DNA of 64,000 nt from Streptomyces barkulensis (GTDB lineage Bacteria > Actinomycetota > Actinomycetes > Streptomycetales > Streptomycetaceae): contig NZ_PGSG01000061.1 of the NCBI RefSeq assembly GCF_002843305.1, positions 1-64,000 on the forward strand, given 5' to 3'. The notes below the pieces were generated by a model, which was given only the letters and a program-made list of their open reading frames with translations, did not search any database and was not told the origin of the DNA. The translations under genes and the position numbers were made by a program. Below, one piece after another: positions 1-8,443 of this stretch (positions within the stretch are counted from its first letter, which is position 1; every line of letters starts with the position of its first letter).

Positions 1-110
1 TGTTGAGTTCTCAAGGAACGGACGCTTCCTTCGGCACCCCTTCCGGGGCCCCTCCGGGCGCTTCCCTTCGGTGTCTCCGACACTATCAGCCTCTCCTCCG
101 AATTCTGAAA
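1..110 (-). promoter_or_regulatory. rRNA operon leader (upstream of 16S, reading left)
   Basis: Read on the minus strand, this stretch ends with a GGAAGCGTCCGTTCCTTGAG segment followed by AACTCAACA, which I recognise as the leader just upstream of Streptomyces 16S rRNA genes, where the TTGAGAACTCAA element takes part in antitermination or processing. A TAGTGT hexamer at 80-85 on the minus strand could be the -10 of one of the several rrn promoters. The 16S gene itself would lie to the left of the window. The assignment rests on recalled similarity and not on an alignment. Confidence 0.65.
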
Positions 111-388
111 TCCGGTCTTCTCTGCGAGCGTGCAGAACCGAACCGGATTCTCGGGAGAGATGAAGGTCGGACGTCACTGGCGCCACTGGCGCCGGACGGA
201 GGTACGAGAGTACAGGCGGGTGGGTACGGAGGCAAATCGCTTCGGCTGCTCCGGACAGGCCGCCACGCGCGCGCTCACCGGAACCGGCGGTTCCCATGTC
301 ATACGCTTCAGACCAGCTCGCCGATTCAGGACAACTCAGGACACAAGACGACGGTGACCACTCGGTCTCCGCGCCTGGGAGGCTTTCC
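111..388. other. intergenic between rrn promoter region and crr
   Basis: No convincing gene is present here; the open frames have atypical codon use. It should hold upstream rrn promoters on the minus strand and the crr promoter on the plus strand. A CAGACCAG segment at 309-316 resembles half of a DasR operator, but the other half is poor. A GGGAGG ribosome binding site at 378-383 belongs to crr. Confidence 0.5.
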
Positions 389-838
389 ATGACCACCGTG
401 ACGTCCCCGCTGGCCGGACGTGCCATCGGCCTCGCGGCCGTGCCGGATCCGGTGTTCTCCGGAGTGATGGTGGGGCCCGGTACCGCCGTCGACCCGGCCC
501 GTGGACCGTCCGTCGCCGTGGCCCCGGTCGACGGCATCGTCGTCTCACTGCACGCGCACGCCTTCGTCGTCGTGGACGCTGAGGGACACGGGGTGCTGAC
601 GCATCTGGGTATCGACACCGTGCAGCTGAACGGCCAGGGCTTCGAACTGCTGGCCGCCAAGGGCGACACCGTGCGGCGCGGTGACCCGATCGTCCGCTGG
701 AATCCGGTCGAGGTGGAAGCCGCGGGGAAGTCTCCGGTGTGTCCGGTCGTAGCGCTGGAGGCCACCCCGGACGCACTCGCCGACGTGGCCGAGAGCATCG
801 ACGTACCCTCCGGCGGCACGCTGTTCACCTGGCGGTGA
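389..838 (+). CDS. crr: PTS glucose-type IIA component (Crr)
   Basis: This is the 149-aa IIA phosphocarrier of the phosphoenolpyruvate:sugar phosphotransferase system. It takes phosphate from HPr and passes it to a sugar-specific IIB domain in the cytoplasm. The sequence shows the EIIA-Glc fold from 'SPLAGRAIGL' onward, with the phospho-acceptor His72 in 'THLGIDTV' and the partner His57 fifteen residues earlier, the spacing of the Escherichia coli protein. The start at 389 is chosen because GGGAGG lies just upstream; a longer frame from 296 has no family similarity. It precedes ptsI in the same direction, as in other streptomycetes, where the pair serves N-acetylglucosamine and fructose uptake. 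The ptsH gene is not in the window. Confidence 0.93.
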   Translation: MTTVTSPLAGRAIGLAAVPDPVFSGVMVGPGTAVDPARGPSVAVAPVDGIVVSLHAHAFVVVDAEGHGVLTHLGIDTVQLNGQGFELLAAKGDTVRRGDPIVRWNPVEVEAAGKSPVCPVVALEATPDALADVAESIDVPSGGTLFTWR

Positions 839-949
839 CCCACCGCCCTCCCGCCGGCCGCGGGATCTTCGCGGGCGGCGGGCAGGAGGCGGGTGCGTCC
901 CGCCCACAAGACGGAACCGGCCGGAGATCCGGAGACGGGTGAGGGTGAG

Positions 950-2620
950 ATGGAGACAACGCTTCGAGGGATCGGGGTCAGCCACGGGGTGGTGATCGGC
1001 GAGGTGCGGCACATGGGCACCGCCGAGCTGGAGCCGCCGACCCGGCAGACCACCCGGGACGAGGTGCCGCACGAACGGAGGAGGGCGCGTCAGGCGGTGG
1101 AGGCCGTGGCCGCCGATCTGACCGCGCGGGGAAACCTGGCGGGCGGTGAGGCCCAGGCCGTGCTCGAGGCACAGGCCATGATGGCCCGGGATCCGGAGCT
1201 GATCGCCGATGTCGAACGGCGCATCGCCGTGGGCAGCACCGCCGAGCGTGCGGTGTACGACGCCCTTGCCGCCTACCGGGCGCTGCTCGCGGGGGCCGGC
1301 GACTATCTCGCCGGGCGGGTCGCGGATCTGGACGACGTGCGGAACCGGATCGTCGCCCGGCTGCTCGGTGTCCCGATGCCGGGGGTGCCGAACAGCGACA
1401 GGCCCTATGTGCTGGTCGCACGTGATCTGGCGCCCGCGGACACCGCGCTGCTGGATCCGTCGCTCGTTCTCGGTTTCGTGACCGAGGAGGGCGGCCCCAC
1501 CAGCCACAGCGCCATTCTGGCCCGGTCGCTGGGGGTGCCCGCGGTGGTGGCTCTGCGGGGCGCCGTCGAACTGGCCGAGGGGACGGTCGTCGCGGTGGAC
1601 GGCAGTACGGGTGTGGTCACCGTGGACCCGGACCCGGAGCAGCGGGAGGAGATGCTCAGGATCGCCGGGGAGCGCAGGGCCGCGCTCGCTTCCGCCACCG
1701 GCCCGGGCGCGACCTCCGACGGGCACAAGGTGCCGCTGCTGGCGAACATCGGCGGCCCGGCGGATGTGGCGGCCGCGGTGGAGGCGGGCGCGGAGGGGGT
1801 CGGGCTGTTCCGCACCGAGTTCCTGTTCCTGGACTCCGGTGGGAAGGCACCGTCGGAGAAGAAGCAGGTCGAGGCGTACCGGCAGGTGCTGGAGGCGTTC
1901 CCGGAGGGGCGTGTCGTGGTGCGGGTGCTGGACGCGGGCGCGGACAAGCCGCTGGAGTTCCTCACTCCCGCCGAGGAGCCCAACCCCGCGCTGGGCGTGC
2001 GCGGGCTGCGCACGCTGCTCGGCCATCCCGAGGTACTGCGCACCCAGTTGCGGGCGCTTGCCAGGGCCGCCGAGGGGCTGCCGGTGTATCTGGAGGTCAT
2101 GGCGCCGATGGTCTCCGACCGGGCTGACGCCGGGGCGTTCGCCGACGCCTGCCGGGACGCGGGACTGCGGGCGAAGTTCGGCGTGATGGTGGAGGTCCCC
2201 TCGGCCGCGCTGAGGGCCCGGTCGGTGCTGCAGGAGGTGGAGTTTTTGTCTCTGGGCACCAATGACCTGGCGCAGTACACCTTCGCCGCCGACCGGCAGG
2301 TGGGCGCGCTGGCCCGCTACCAGGATCCGTGGCAGCCGGCGCTGCTGGATCTGGTGGCCATGGCCGCGGAGGCGGCCGGGGCCGAGGGCAAGGGCTGCGG
2401 TGTCTGTGGTGAGGCCGCCGCCGATCCGCTGCTGGCGTGTGTGCTGGTCGGGCTGGGTGTCACAAGCCTGTCCATGGGTGCGAAGGCCATTCCCTACGTG
2501 CGTGCGGAGCTGTCCAGGCGGACCATGGCCCAGTGCGAGCGCGCGGCGTCCGCCGCGCGCGCCTCGGACGGCGGTGAGCAGGCGCGGGCGGCCGCGCAGT
2601 CGGTGCTCTTCGGAGAGTGA
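950..2620 (+). CDS. ptsI: PTS enzyme I (phosphoenolpyruvate-protein phosphotransferase)
   Basis: Enzyme I transfers phosphate from phosphoenolpyruvate to HPr and is the first step of all PTS sugar uptake. The 556-aa protein has the usual order: an HPr-binding N-terminal domain, the phospho-histidine domain with His186 in 'GGPTSHSAIL', and the PEP-binding TIM barrel with 'GLFRTEFLFLD', 'SLGTNDLAQYTFA' and the active-site cysteine motif 'GCGVCGEAA'. The length matches Streptomyces enzymes exactly when the ATG at 950, behind a GGTGAGGGTGAG stretch, is used as start. It lies 111 bp after crr and the two are probably co-transcribed. A strong hairpin follows the stop. Confidence 0.95.
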   Translation: METTLRGIGVSHGVVIGEVRHMGTAELEPPTRQTTRDEVPHERRRARQAVEAVAADLTARGNLAGGEAQAVLEAQAMMARDPELIADVERRIAVGSTAERAVYDALAAYRALLAGAGDYLAGRVADLDDVRNRIVARLLGVPMPGVPNSDRPYVLVARDLAPADTALLDPSLVLGFVTEEGGPTSHSAILARSLGVPAVVALRGAVELAEGTVVAVDGSTGVVTVDPDPEQREEMLRIAGERRAALASATGPGATSDGHKVPLLANIGGPADVAAAVEAGAEGVGLFRTEFLFLDSGGKAPSEKKQVEAYRQVLEAFPEGRVVVRVLDAGADKPLEFLTPAEEPNPALGVRGLRTLLGHPEVLRTQLRALARAAEGLPVYLEVMAPMVSDRADAGAFADACRDAGLRAKFGVMVEVPSAALRARSVLQEVEFLSLGTNDLAQYTFAADRQVGALARYQDPWQPALLDLVAMAAEAAGAEGKGCGVCGEAAADPLLACVLVGLGVTSLSMGAKAIPYVRAELSRRTMAQCERAASAARASDGGEQARAAAQSVLFGE

Positions 2621-2644
2621 GCGTTGCTGTCCGCCTGCGTGTGG

Positions 2645-2679
2645 GGTTCCGGCCGCCCCGCGGCGGGACGGCCGGAACC
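2645..2679. terminator. bidirectional hairpin between ptsI and convergent gene
   Basis: A perfect 11-bp inverted repeat (2645-2655 with 2669-2679) encloses a second CCCGC/GCGGG stem. It lies between two convergent genes and has no U-tract, as is common for terminators in high-GC actinobacteria. Confidence 0.7.
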
Positions 2680-2691
2680 GGAGAGCGGGAG

Positions 2692-3618
2692 TCAGTGGTC
2701 GTCCTTCCGCCGCTTGTGCCGTCGGTCCTCCGTCGTGTGCTCCGGCAGCGGGAAACCGGCCCGGTGGACGAGACCGGGCTCGGGTGGGACCGGGTCTCCC
2801 GTACGGGCGTCGGTGCAGTAGGCGGAGAAGACCTCCGCCTCGGTGAGGGGGCGGAGGCGGCCGTCGTTCAGGCTCCAGCCGCGCACCTGCTCGTTCCCGT
2901 CGCGGATGGTGCGCATCACCACTCCCCCGGGCCGTCCGGTGGCCAGCCCCGCGGCGAGGACCGCGCGGAAGGCCGACTCCTCGGCTGTGGCCGGCTCCTT
3001 ACCGCCGCGTGGTGTGCGCCCGGTGTGGAGGACGGCGACCAGGGGCCCGGTGGCGCCGGTGACGCTGCACACCAGATGGTGGGTGCCCGGGCCGGCTCCG
3101 GCGGTGAGCCGGTCCAGGATGTCGGTCGCGGCGTCGAGGGTCTCCTGCCCGAGATCCTTTCCGCAGCCGGGGCAGGGGCCGAGGCCGGCGAGGGTGTCGG
3201 CGGCGCGTTCCCCGGCCTCCCGGCGCTCCCAGCCGTCGAGCAGCAGGGGCAGCAGCCGGTCCAGGGGCTGGCCCCGGTAGCGGACGGTGGCGCCGGTCGC
3301 GGCGATCTCGGCCACGTAGCGCGCACGGCTGTCGGAGGTGTCGGGGTCGATCCGCTCCTGGGCGCAGAAGTGCGCGTAGTCGTCCGGTTCGAAGAGACCG
3401 ACACGGGTGTGGACGCCCTGGGCGGTGAGCGAGCGCAGCAGTCCTTCCGTCTGCCGCAGGTAGTGGTGGTGGTCGTCGAAGGTGAACGTGGTGTAGCGGC
3501 GCATGGCCGCGAAGCCGGCCGGGTCGGCCACGACTGCGACCGTGCTGGGCGCCTCTCGGCGCAGGGCCCGTCGCGCCGTCTCCGGCCCGCGGCGGTCGCG
3601 CCTTTTGTGGTGTGTCAT
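2692..3618 (-). CDS. conserved protein of unknown function
   Basis: This 308-aa protein has a basic N-terminus ('THHKRRDRRG'), a 'CPGCG' dithiol motif near residue 165 and many acidic and aromatic residues, but no domain I can name. There are no membrane segments or signal peptide. It looks like a cytoplasmic protein conserved in streptomycetes. The start at 3618 follows a G-rich stretch that could serve as ribosome binding site. It is downstream of the acetoacetyl-CoA synthetase gene in the same direction, with a 78-bp gap holding a long imperfect inverted repeat, so it may have its own promoter. I cannot assign a function. Confidence 0.75.
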   Translation of the reverse strand: MTHHKRRDRRGPETARRALRREAPSTVAVVADPAGFAAMRRYTTFTFDDHHHYLRQTEGLLRSLTAQGVHTRVGLFEPDDYAHFCAQERIDPDTSDSRARYVAEIAATGATVRYRGQPLDRLLPLLLDGWERREAGERAADTLAGLGPCPGCGKDLGQETLDAATDILDRLTAGAGPGTHHLVCSVTGATGPLVAVLHTGRTPRGGKEPATAEESAFRAVLAAGLATGRPGGVVMRTIRDGNEQVRGWSLNDGRLRPLTEAEVFSAYCTDARTGDPVPPEPGLVHRAGFPLPEHTTEDRRHKRRKDDH

Positions 3619-3623
3619 GTCGC

Positions 3624-3676
3624 CAGCCCCCTCGATTGCGTGTTCGCTTGGTGACTCAACGTAATCGATGGGGCTG
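3624..3676. repeat. 14-bp imperfect inverted repeat upstream of the unknown gene
   Basis: CAGCCCCCTCGATT at 3624-3637 is matched by AATCGATGGGGCTG at 3663-3676 with one mismatch and a 25-nt spacer. It sits immediately before the start codon of the minus-strand gene 2692-3618. This stretch is more AT-rich than its surroundings, so an operator or a leader hairpin is more likely than a chance repeat. Confidence 0.5.
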
Positions 3677-3696
3677 ACAACGGGCCTCGGAAAGGC

Positions 3697-5730
3697 TCAG
3701 GAGGCGCTGCGCTCCTGGGCCAGGCGTTCGTAGAAGCGCAGGAGTGCGACGTCGTCGACCGAGCCGGGGTTGACCGCCTTGTCGAGTTCGGCGCCCTGGA
3801 GGAGGCGTTTGACCGGGACCTCCAGTCGCTTGCCGGTGAGGGTGTGGGGGACACCCTCGACCTCGATGATCTCGTCGGGGACGTGCCGGGGTGAGAGCTG
3901 TTCGCGGATGGCCCGCCTGATCCGGTCGCGCAGGGCGTCGTCGAGGCGGGCGCCCTGGGCGAGGTGGACGAAAAGGGGCATCCAGTAGCCGCCGTCGGGC
4001 TGTTCCGCACCGATGACGAGGGACTCTCGGATCTCCGGGAGGCGTTCGACGACCTCGTAGATGTCGGCCGAGCCCATGCGGACGCCCTGCCGGTTGAGGG
4101 TGGAGTCGGAGCGGCCGTGGATGACGACGGTGCCGCGCGAGGTGAGGGTGGTCCAGTCGCCGTGCCGCCATACGTCGGGGAACATCTCGAAGTAGCTGTC
4201 ACGGTAGCGGGAGCCGTCCGGGTCGTTCCAGAAGCGGATCGGCATGGACGGCATGGGGCGGGTGACGACCAGTTCGCCGACCTCGTCGACCAGCGGCCTG
4301 CCGTGCGGGTCCCAGGACTGCAGGTCGGTGCCCAGGCCGGGGGCCTGGAGTTCGCCGATGTGGACGGGGAGGGTGGGGACGGCGCCGGCGAAGCAGCTGC
4401 ACACGTCGGTGCCGCCGCTGACGGAGGCGATCCACATCTCCTGGGCGACCTCGTCGTGGATCCACCGGAACCCGTCGGGCGGGAGGGGGGAGCCGGTGGT
4501 GGCGACGCACCTGACGCGGGAGAGGTCGAGGTCACGGCCGGGGTGGACGCCGGCCTTGCGGCAGGCCATGACGTAGGCGGCGGAGGTGCCGTAGAAGGTG
4601 GCGCCGGTGCGTTCGGCCACGCGCCACTGGGCGTCGGTGCCGGGGTGGCCGGGGCTGCCGTCGTAGAGGACGACGGTGGTGCCGGTGAGCAGGCCGGAGA
4701 CGAGGAAGTTCCACATCATCCAGCCGGTGGAGGTGTACCAGAAGAAGCGGTCGCCGGGACCGAGGTCGCAGTGGAGGCCGAGCTGCTTGAGGTGTTCGAC
4801 CAGGATGCCGCCCTGGGACTGGACGATGGCCTTGGGCAGTCCGGTGGTGCCGGAGGAGTACAGCACCCACAGCGGGTGGTCGAAGGGGACGGGGTCGAAG
4901 ACCGGTTCGGCCTGCGTGCCGTCGGCGGTGGTCAGGGCGTCCCACTCCAGGGCGCCCTCGGGGGCCGGGGTGCCGAGCAGGGGGATGTGGACGACGGCGC
5001 GCAGGGAGGGCAGTTCGCGGCGCAGTTCGGCGACGGTGTCGGTGCGGTCGTGCTGCTTGCCGCCGTAACGGTAGCCGTCGACGGTGAACAGGACGACCGG
5101 TTCGACCTGCTGGAAGCGGTCCAGGACGCTGCGGGCGCCGAAGTCGGGGGCGCAGGAGGTCCACACGCCGCCGACGGCGGCGGTGGCCAGCAGGGCGACG
5201 GCGGCCTGGGGGATGTTGGGCAGGTAGCCGCTGACGCGGTCGCCTGGGCGCACCCCGAGGCGGCGCAGTTCGGCGGCGAGCGAGCCGACCTGGCGGCGCA
5301 GCTCCGCCCAGGTGACGGGGACCGGATCGTGGGTCTCGTCGACGTACAGCAGGGCGGGGGTGTCGGCGCGGTCCGGGTCCTCGCCGGCGCGCAGGGCGTG
5401 CTCGGCGTAGTTGAGGGTGGCGCCGGGGAACCAGCGGGCGCCGGGCATGGCGGGGTCGGCGAGGACGGTCTCGTACGGGGTGGTGAGGCGTACGTCGAAC
5501 CACTCGGCGACCGCCTGCCAGAAGGCCGCGAGTTCCTCGACGGACCAGCGGTGCAGTGCGGCGTAGCTCGCGGCCGGGTCGCCGGGGGTGGCGGCCGGGG
5601 CTCCGAAGCGTTCGGCGGCCCACGCCTGGAAGCGGGTGATCCGGGCGCCCTCGATCCGGTCGGGGCCGGGGCTCCACAGGGGCTCCGGCTGGTCTGCGGT
5701 CGTCGGTGCGGCGCTGTGCGCGGCGGTCAT
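3697..5730 (-). CDS. acetoacetyl-CoA synthetase (acetoacetate-CoA ligase)
   Basis: This 677-aa ANL-superfamily enzyme activates acetoacetate with ATP and CoA to acetoacetyl-CoA. It shows the ATP/AMP-binding loop 'LYSSGTTGLPKAIVQSQGG', the aromatic-rich 'FFWYTSTGWMMWNF' block and 'IHGRSDSTLNRQGVRMG', which are typical of acetoacetate-CoA ligases and distinguish them from acetyl-CoA synthetase. The N-terminal ACAS segment is also present ('FGAPAATPGDPAASYAALHRW'-like region near residue 35). The start at 5730 is set by GGGAG ten bases upstream; the longer open frame to 5907 is unlike any ligase. It could supply acetoacetyl-CoA for polyhydroxybutyrate, isoprenoid or polyketide metabolism, or help use ketone bodies. 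Confidence 0.9.
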   Translation of the reverse strand: MTAAHSAAPTTADQPEPLWSPGPDRIEGARITRFQAWAAERFGAPAATPGDPAASYAALHRWSVEELAAFWQAVAEWFDVRLTTPYETVLADPAMPGARWFPGATLNYAEHALRAGEDPDRADTPALLYVDETHDPVPVTWAELRRQVGSLAAELRRLGVRPGDRVSGYLPNIPQAAVALLATAAVGGVWTSCAPDFGARSVLDRFQQVEPVVLFTVDGYRYGGKQHDRTDTVAELRRELPSLRAVVHIPLLGTPAPEGALEWDALTTADGTQAEPVFDPVPFDHPLWVLYSSGTTGLPKAIVQSQGGILVEHLKQLGLHCDLGPGDRFFWYTSTGWMMWNFLVSGLLTGTTVVLYDGSPGHPGTDAQWRVAERTGATFYGTSAAYVMACRKAGVHPGRDLDLSRVRCVATTGSPLPPDGFRWIHDEVAQEMWIASVSGGTDVCSCFAGAVPTLPVHIGELQAPGLGTDLQSWDPHGRPLVDEVGELVVTRPMPSMPIRFWNDPDGSRYRDSYFEMFPDVWRHGDWTTLTSRGTVVIHGRSDSTLNRQGVRMGSADIYEVVERLPEIRESLVIGAEQPDGGYWMPLFVHLAQGARLDDALRDRIRRAIREQLSPRHVPDEIIEVEGVPHTLTGKRLEVPVKRLLQGAELDKAVNPGSVDDVALLRFYERLAQERSAS

Positions 5731-5898
5731 GGCGGCTCCCGGGCTGTTTTCACGCTTCGTGTGCGTTCGCCTCCCCGCACCGCTCGGCCCCTGGGATGGT
5801 GGCCGGGGGCGTGCGGGTGCGCGGCGGCTGTGCAGGACTGTGCCATGTGATCGGTTTCCGCACCAGGGCCGCTCCCCCATACCGGGGGGCCGGACGGT

Positions 5899-5911
5899 GT
5901 GGTGCAACCAC
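5899..5911. promoter_or_regulatory. candidate operator GTGGTGCAACCAC
   Basis: A 13-bp palindrome (GTGGT-GCA-ACCAC) sits in the 251-bp divergent region between the acetoacetyl-CoA synthetase gene and the GH31 gene. The shape suits a LacI- or GntR-type regulator. No regulator gene lies beside it, so this is a candidate only. Confidence 0.35.
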
Positions 5912-5981
5912 GGGGGGACGTCCGGTGAACGGCGGTTGAACGCGGCACCGGCCGCTCACCGGTGATGGCACTCTGATCAGC

Positions 5982-8363
5982 ATGGATGCACGTGACCTGG
6001 TGCGGTCGGTGAGGTTGGTCGGTGCGGCGCGGGGGTTGCGTGCGGCCCGGGCCGCGTGGCGGGTGCGGCGTACGGACGCCCGGGCGCTGCCGCGCGGTGG
6101 TCGGGAGCGGGCGCGGGTGCCGGGTCCGGCGCGGGGGGCCGAGCCGCGGCCGGGCGGTGGCGTGGTGCACTTCGAGCGGTCGTCGCTGCGGGTCCGGGTG
6201 ACGGCGGGCGGGATGGTGTTCTGCGGCTGGGACGGCGCGGCGCCCGAGCCGTCGTACGCGCTGGCGGGCGCGTATCCGCAGGCGGATCCGCGGGCGGTGC
6301 TGGAGCCGGACAAGGACGGCGGCTGGCGGGTGGTGTCCGAGCGGGTGCTGGTGACGGTGACCCGGATGGGTGCGGTGGAGGTGCGCACCCCGGGCGGTGT
6401 GGTGCTGCGCCGTGATCTGCCGCCGCGCTGGTGGGAGCCGGTGGACGGCGCGGAAGGCGGTGCGCGGGGCGGTGCGGGAAGCCGCTGGACGCAGCGCTCG
6501 GAGGTGCCTGCGGACGCACGGTTCTTCGGCCTGGGCGGGCGGGCCCCGGGGCCGAGGCTGCGCGGCGGCCCGTACCGGTTGTGGAACGCGGGGCCGGTTC
6601 CGTTCGGGGCGGGGCGCGATGCGCGGTCGCTGACGATGCCGGTGCTGTGGGTGGTGGCGGACGCGGGCGGCCATCTGGTCTTCCACGACAACTCCTGGGA
6701 CGGCCTGGTGACGCTGCGCGAGGGCTTGGAGGGCGCGGGTTCCGGTCACGACCGGCCGGGCCGGTGCGAGGTGCGGATGTCGGGCGGTCCGCTGCGCTAC
6801 TGGGTGCTGACGGGTGCGCCTTCGCGGGTGCTGCACGGCTGGCGGGCGCTGACGGGGGCGCCCGTACTGCCGCCCCGGTGGGCGCTGGGCCACCAGGCGG
6901 GCCTGTGGGGGACGGGGGGCGAGCGCGAGGTGCGGCGGGTGGTGGCGGGGTACGCCGAGCGGGGACTGCCGCTGAGCGCCGTGCATCTGGGGGCGGGCCA
7001 CCACCGGGGGAGGCGGGGGTTCACGGTGGACTCCGGGCGGTTTCCGGATCTGCCGGCCCTGGCGGCCTCGCTGCGCGGGCCGGACGGGAGCGGGGTGCGG
7101 CTGGTGTCGTGCGTCGACCCCGCGGTGCGGGCGGAGCCGGGGGAGGCGGTGTACGACGGCGGGCTCGGCGAGGACGCCTTCGTCCGGGACCCGCTGGGCG
7201 GGCCGGTGCGCGGGCTGGGTCCGGCGGGCGAGGCGGTGTACCCGGACTTCACCGATCCGCGGGTGCGCAAATGGTGGGGAGGTCTGTACTCCGAGCGGCT
7301 GGCGCGGGGGTTCGCCGGGTTCTGCCACGAGATGAACGATCCGGTCTCCCTGGCGGCCTTCGGTGACGCGACGCTGCCGCGGTCGGCCGGGCACTGCCTG
7401 GAGTCGCGCGGCGGCGACCACCGGGAGGCGCACAACGTCTACGCCCTGACGATGGCCCGTGCGGGGTTCGAGGGGTTGCGGGGTCTGCGGCCCCACGAGC
7501 GGCCGCTGCTGCTGTCGCGCTCGGGCTGGGCGGGTCTGCAGCGCTACGGCGGCACCTGGACGGATCAGACGTCGGCCGGCTGGGAGGGGCTGCGGGACGC
7601 GCTCGCCCAGGTGATCGGCCTGGGGCTGTGCGGGGTGCCGTACTGCGGTGCGGACGTCGGGGGCCCGGCGGGGTCGCCGCGGCTGTCGCCGGAGCTGTAT
7701 CTGCGCTGGTTCCAGCTGGCCGCGTACCTGCCGCTGTTCCGCACCCGGGCCGTGCCGGGTTCCGGGCGGCTGGAGCCGTGGGAGTTCGGTCCGGAGGTGC
7801 TGGAGCACGCGCGGGCGGCGCTGCGCGAGCGGGAGCGGCTGCTGCCGTACTTCGCGACGCTGGCCCGGCTGGCGCACCGCTCGGGGGCTCCGTATGTGCG
7901 CCCGCTGTGGTGGGCCGCGCCGAAGGACCGGGCGCTGCGGGAGTGCGAGGACGCGTTCCTGCTGGGGGACGCGCTGCTGGTGGCGCCGGTGCTGGAGCCG
8001 GGGGTGGTGCGCCGTACCGTGCGGCTGCCGCGCGGGTGGTGGTACGACACGGCGTCGGGGCGGTTGCACAGGGGCCCGGGCCGGGTGGTCGTCGAGGCTC
8101 CGCGGGCGCGTATCCCGGTGCTGGCCCGGGCGGGATCGGTGGTGCCGGTGGCCGGGCCGGAGGGCGGGATCGAGCTGGAGGTGTGGGCTCCGCCGCCCGG
8201 GCGTACGGGCGGCGGGGTGGTGGCCGCGGATCCGGGGGACGGTTTCGGGCGGGTGGAGCTGGAGCGGTTCTCGGTGCGGGTGCTGGGCCGGGAGGTGGTG
8301 GTGGCGCGGGAGGGAACTTCGGAAGTGGGGTACCCGGTGCGGGTGCGCGGCTCGGGGGCGTGA
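5982..8363 (+). CDS. glycoside hydrolase family 31 protein with altered active site
   Basis: The 793-aa protein aligns along its length with family 31 alpha-glucosidases: an N-terminal beta-sandwich, the (beta/alpha)8 barrel around residues 290-600 and C-terminal beta domains. Recognisable blocks are 'LFRTRAVPG', 'RPLWWAAP' and 'LLGDALLVAPVLEPG'. The nucleophile motif, normally D-M-N-E-P, reads E450-M-N-D453-P here. The acid/base motif, normally W-T-G-D-N-T-A-S-W, reads W526-T-D-Q529-T-S-A-G-W with no gap, so Gln replaces the catalytic Asp and an Asp sits one position earlier. Either the enzyme is impaired, works with shifted residues, or has become a binding protein. It has no signal peptide, so it should be cytoplasmic. 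Confidence 0.82.
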   Translation: MDARDLVRSVRLVGAARGLRAARAAWRVRRTDARALPRGGRERARVPGPARGAEPRPGGGVVHFERSSLRVRVTAGGMVFCGWDGAAPEPSYALAGAYPQADPRAVLEPDKDGGWRVVSERVLVTVTRMGAVEVRTPGGVVLRRDLPPRWWEPVDGAEGGARGGAGSRWTQRSEVPADARFFGLGGRAPGPRLRGGPYRLWNAGPVPFGAGRDARSLTMPVLWVVADAGGHLVFHDNSWDGLVTLREGLEGAGSGHDRPGRCEVRMSGGPLRYWVLTGAPSRVLHGWRALTGAPVLPPRWALGHQAGLWGTGGEREVRRVVAGYAERGLPLSAVHLGAGHHRGRRGFTVDSGRFPDLPALAASLRGPDGSGVRLVSCVDPAVRAEPGEAVYDGGLGEDAFVRDPLGGPVRGLGPAGEAVYPDFTDPRVRKWWGGLYSERLARGFAGFCHEMNDPVSLAAFGDATLPRSAGHCLESRGGDHREAHNVYALTMARAGFEGLRGLRPHERPLLLSRSGWAGLQRYGGTWTDQTSAGWEGLRDALAQVIGLGLCGVPYCGADVGGPAGSPRLSPELYLRWFQLAAYLPLFRTRAVPGSGRLEPWEFGPEVLEHARAALRERERLLPYFATLARLAHRSGAPYVRPLWWAAPKDRALRECEDAFLLGDALLVAPVLEPGVVRRTVRLPRGWWYDTASGRLHRGPGRVVVEAPRARIPVLARAGSVVPVAGPEGGIELEVWAPPPGRTGGGVVAADPGDGFGRVELERFSVRVLGREVVVAREGTSEVGYPVRVRGSGA

Positions 8364-8443
8364 GCGGACGGGGCGCGGGCGTACCCGCGGGGCGCGCGGG
8401 CGGTCTTCCGCGACGCACCGGGCACCTGGTAGACGGAGGGGTC

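Noticed and set aside
309..316. DasR operator before crr
   Set aside because: Only one half-site resembles the consensus, so it is not listed as a separate site.
545..2026. 493-codon minus-strand frame opposite crr and ptsI
   Set aside because: It is a shadow of the ptsI coding strand in GC-rich DNA; the product is low-complexity Arg/Gly/His-rich and unlike any protein.
3964..5850. 628-codon plus-strand frame opposite acetoacetyl-CoA synthetase
   Set aside because: Gly/Val/Ala-rich antisense shadow; the minus-strand gene is clearly real.
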